From: Phocoena phocoena
Lineage: Eukaryota > Chordata > Mammalia > Artiodactyla > Phocoenidae
Assembly: GCF_963924675.1 (NCBI RefSeq)
Contig: NC_089220.1
Location: 55,562,639-55,626,638 of the forward strand
Reading direction: 5' to 3'
DNA: 64,000 nt
Part shown: in pieces, positions 61,216-64,000 of the stretch
Position numbering within the stretch: position 1 is the stretch's first letter
Layout: each line of letters starts with the position of its first letter
Made by a program: the position numbers and the translations under genes
Notes under the pieces: generated by a model
What the model was told of the DNA's origin: nothing
Databases searched by the model: none
Seen by the model: only the letters and a program-made list of their open reading frames with translations

Positions 61216-62260
61216 TTAATGTATGTTACTGCTATTATACTCTTGATGCAGAAAAAAAGTTGTAGTTATTTTTTCCCAGCCCCATCTGGGCCAAAAAAAA
61301 TATTTTTTTTTTCACAATATGGTATAATGTTGCTAAAACTGTTACTGAAAAATCAGTAATCTAATGATTACTGAGCACACAAAGTGCAAGACAGATGTTA
61401 AATTCTTTAGGAAATAAAGTCTACCACTGAACACACCTTCAAAGCCTTGGTAGTATAGTTGGCAAGATAAAATGTGCAAGTATTTAAGCATAAATTTAAC
61501 TTATTTCTAGACAATGAAGTATAGACTGTAAATATTTTTCTATCTTCTTCAAAGGAATATGAGTTAAATAGGGCTTTTGATAATCTGGACTGTACATAAA
61601 TTTATGTATACTGAAGAAAGAGAAGAATAGAGAGATCATTTAGAAAATGTTCAAATTATGTACATGTGAGGGAAAGGGCCATGAAATATTTGGTGAGAGT
61701 GTCTGGAATAAATAAGAACTAATTTAACTAAAAGAAGAATCATTGAATTGGTTATCAAACATCTTTGAGTGTAAAAACTATAATGGAGGATAACTATTTC
61801 TTTAATTTCTGAGAAGATATTATTAATAAAAATAAGATTTTAATTAAAATGATTAAGTCAACAAAACAATTTCCCCTCAATTCTCTAAATTAAAGCTAAT
61901 ATTAAAAATTTAACACAATTTAATCAACTAATCAATCTGAGAAATTCTTCTTTTGTAAATATATTTGATTAAAATTATGTTCAGCATTAAACATACATTA
62001 AAATCCTAAAATGCACAAGACAGTTCCCCACACCAACAAATTATATGGCTCATATTTTCAATAATATAGAGGCTGAGAAACTTTGATCTAGACAGATATT
62101 TTATTGAGGGAGCTATAACTAGGTGATGTTATGGTAAACATAACCATATTGGAAATTTTTCATCTTAATATATTTTTAATTTGACATAACTAAAAAGACC
62201 ACATATTTAAGCAAAATTTGAATTTTGTAGTACATACCAAAGTGACTTTAAAAGGCAAGA
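61216..62260. other. No feature recognised
   Basis: AT-rich unique DNA upstream of the last L1. Confidence 0.4.
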
Positions 62261-62261
62261 G

Positions 62262-64000
62262 AATGGTTCAACATATGCAAATCAATCAATGTGATATACC
62301 ACATCAACAAAAGAAAAGACAAAAAACACATGATCATCTCAATAGATGCAGAAAAAGCATTTGATAAAATTCAACATTCATTCATGATAAAAATTCTTGC
62401 CTAAGTGGGTATAGAGGGAACATATCTCAACATAATAAAAGCTATTTATGACAGACCCACAGCCAATATAATAGTCAATGGTGAAAAGCTGAAAGTCTCC
62501 CACTAAAATCTGTAACAAAATAAGTATACCCACTGTTACCACTTCTATTCAACATAGTACTGGAAGTCCTAGCCACAGCAGTCAGACAAGAAAAAGAAAT
62601 AAAAGGTATCCAAACTGGAAAGGTAGAGGTAAAATTGTCATTATATGCAGATGACATGATACTATGTATAGAAAACTCTAAAGACTACACACAAAAACTA
62701 CTAGAAGTGATAAGTGAATTCAGCAAAGTAGCGGGATACAAGATTAAATACAGAAATAGGTTGTATTTCTTTATACTAACAATGAAATATCATAAAAAGA
62801 ATATAAAGAAAAAAATCCCTTTTAAAATCCTCCCCAAATAAACAAAACAACAACAAAAAAACTTAGGAATAAACCTGACCAAGGAGGTGAAAGACTTATA
62901 TGTTGAGAACTATAAGATATTAATAAAGGAAACTGAAGATGATTCAAATAAATGGAAAGATATCACATGCTCTAGAGTTGGAAGAATTAATATTGTTAAA
63001 ATGGCCATACTACCCAAAACAATCTACAGATTTAATGCAGTCCTATCAAATTACCCATGATGTTTTTCACAGAGCTAGAACAAATAATCCTAAAATTTAT
63101 ATGGAACCATAAGAAATCCCAGAATTGCCAAAGCAATCCTGAGGGAAAAAAACAAAGCAGGAGGCATAACTCTGAGATGTGAGACAGTGCCATGCTGATG
63201 GTATTGGCACAAAACAAAACAGCATGGTACTGGCACAAAAAGAGATATGTGGATCAATGAAACAGAGAGCCCAGAAATAAACCCACACTGAAGGAGGCAG
63301 GAATATACAATGGAAAAAAGACATACTCTTCAGCAAGTCAGGTTGGGAAAGTTGGACAGCTGCATGTAAATCAATAAAGTTAGAACACACCTTCACAACC
63401 ATACACAAAAATAAACTCACAATAGGTTAAAGACTTAAATATGACACGACACCATAAAACTCCTAGAGGAGAAGACATGCAAAACATTCTCCAACATAAA
63501 TCATACCAATGTTTTCTTAGGTCAGTCTCCCAAGGAAAAACAAAAATAGAAATAAAAAGCAAAAATAAACAACTGGGACCTAATCAAACTTACAAGCTTT
63601 TGCGCAGCAAAGGAAACCATAAACAAAATGAAAAAACACCCTACAGACTGGGAGAAAATATTTGTAAATGACATGGCTGACAAGGGCTTAATTTCCAAAT
63701 TATATAAAATCTCACACAACTCAACAACAAAAAAACAAACTACCCAGTCTTAAAATGGGCAGAAGACCTAAACAGACATTTCTCCAAAGAAGACATACAG
63801 CTGGCCAACAGGCACATGAAGAGATGCTCCATGTTGCTAATTATTAGTAAAAGGCAAATCAAAACTACAATGAGGTACCACCTTATACCAGTCAGAATGG
63901 CCATCATCAAAATGTCTACAAGTAACAAATGCTGGAGAGGGTGTGGAGAAAGGGAACCATCCTCCACTGTTGGTGGGAATATATGTTGGTGCAGCCACTG
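62262..64000 (+). mobile_element. L1, 5'-truncated, running off the window end
   Basis: The element starts at about 62262 in the RT domain ('agaatggttcaacatatgca') and continues through RT and the ORF2 C-terminal domain to the last base. The 3' UTR lies beyond the window. Type resembles 54877-56487. A duplication cannot be tested because the 3' end is missing. Confidence 0.93.
62262..64000 (+). pseudogene. L1 ORF2 remnant (RT and C-terminal domain)
   Basis: The RT motif Y-A-D-D is intact at 62644-62655, but the frame is broken by stops and shifts on both sides. Open pieces of 60-76 codons occur at 62635-62841 and 63441-63671. A local duplication near 63180-63240 repeats a 'tggcacaaaa' block around the region that normally occurs once. 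No start codon or endonuclease is present, so the copy is inactive. Confidence 0.88.

Noticed and set aside
1..64000. CRISPR array, prophage, operon or bacterial defence system
   Set aside because: No regularly spaced repeats with unique spacers, no ribosome binding sites with coding runs, and the whole window carries mammalian retroelements.

Overview
This window is non-coding, AT-rich mammalian DNA, most likely from a cetacean. Six tRNA-derived SINEs of the CHR type are present: tRNA-like head, A-box-like and B-box-like motifs, and in the best copy a tail reading 'aggccacaacagtgaaaggcc' in two halves followed by an A-run. CHR SINEs are known from whales, dolphins, hippos and ruminants. No BovB or Bov-tA element, the usual ruminant marker, was recognised, so cetacean is preferred. 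I found no host exon, rRNA, functional tRNA, CRISPR array or bacterial/viral operon. All recognisable protein-coding sequence is decayed LINE-1 (L1).

Layout. 1-2.2 kb: 3' part of an L1. 3.4-8.2 kb: an old antisense L1 carrying two LTR insertions and a SINE. 8.7-13.5 kb: old L1 tail, MLT1-type LTR and MIR in otherwise unique DNA. 13.7-15.4 kb: inverted L1 fragment. 15.9-24.2 kb: scattered L2, MIR, MLT1 and L1 tail. 24.5-26.5 kb: a SINE cluster, including one SINE inside another, next to a short L1 tail. 27.7-31.9 kb: MIR, an L1/HAL1 ORF1 remnant and a pyrimidine tract. 32.5-36.6 kb: old L1 followed by a younger L1 with a 5' inversion and a 13-bp target-site duplication (TSD). 38-41.2 kb: a young SINE, MER5A-like DNA transposon and an old L1 split by an LTR. 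41.3-48.4 kb: a near full-length L1 (5' UTR, ORF1, ORF2, 3' UTR, 11-bp TSD), non-coding through frameshifts and deletions. 48.8-49.7 kb: L2. 51.5-54.5 kb: an antisense L1 with both natural ends but about 4 kb missing inside. 54.9-56.5 kb: L1 3' part. 58.3-59.6 kb: old antisense L1 split by two LTRs. 62.3-64 kb: L1 running off the window end.

How the parts relate. The window records successive retroelement insertions. L2 and MIR are oldest, then L1M elements with MaLR/ERVL LTRs nested in them, then artiodactyl/cetacean L1s in two 3'-UTR types, and last the CHR SINEs, which L1 machinery is known to mobilise. Several events can be read base by base from their TSDs: twin priming at 33.1-36.5 kb, SINE-in-SINE at 25.9-26.5 kb, and an internally deleted L1 at 51.5-54.5 kb. 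I did not find a new biological system. The internally deleted L1 and the well-bounded young insertions are the items most worth a second look. Repeat family names come from recalled consensus sequences, not from a database search; boundaries without a stated TSD are accurate to roughly 10-50 bases.
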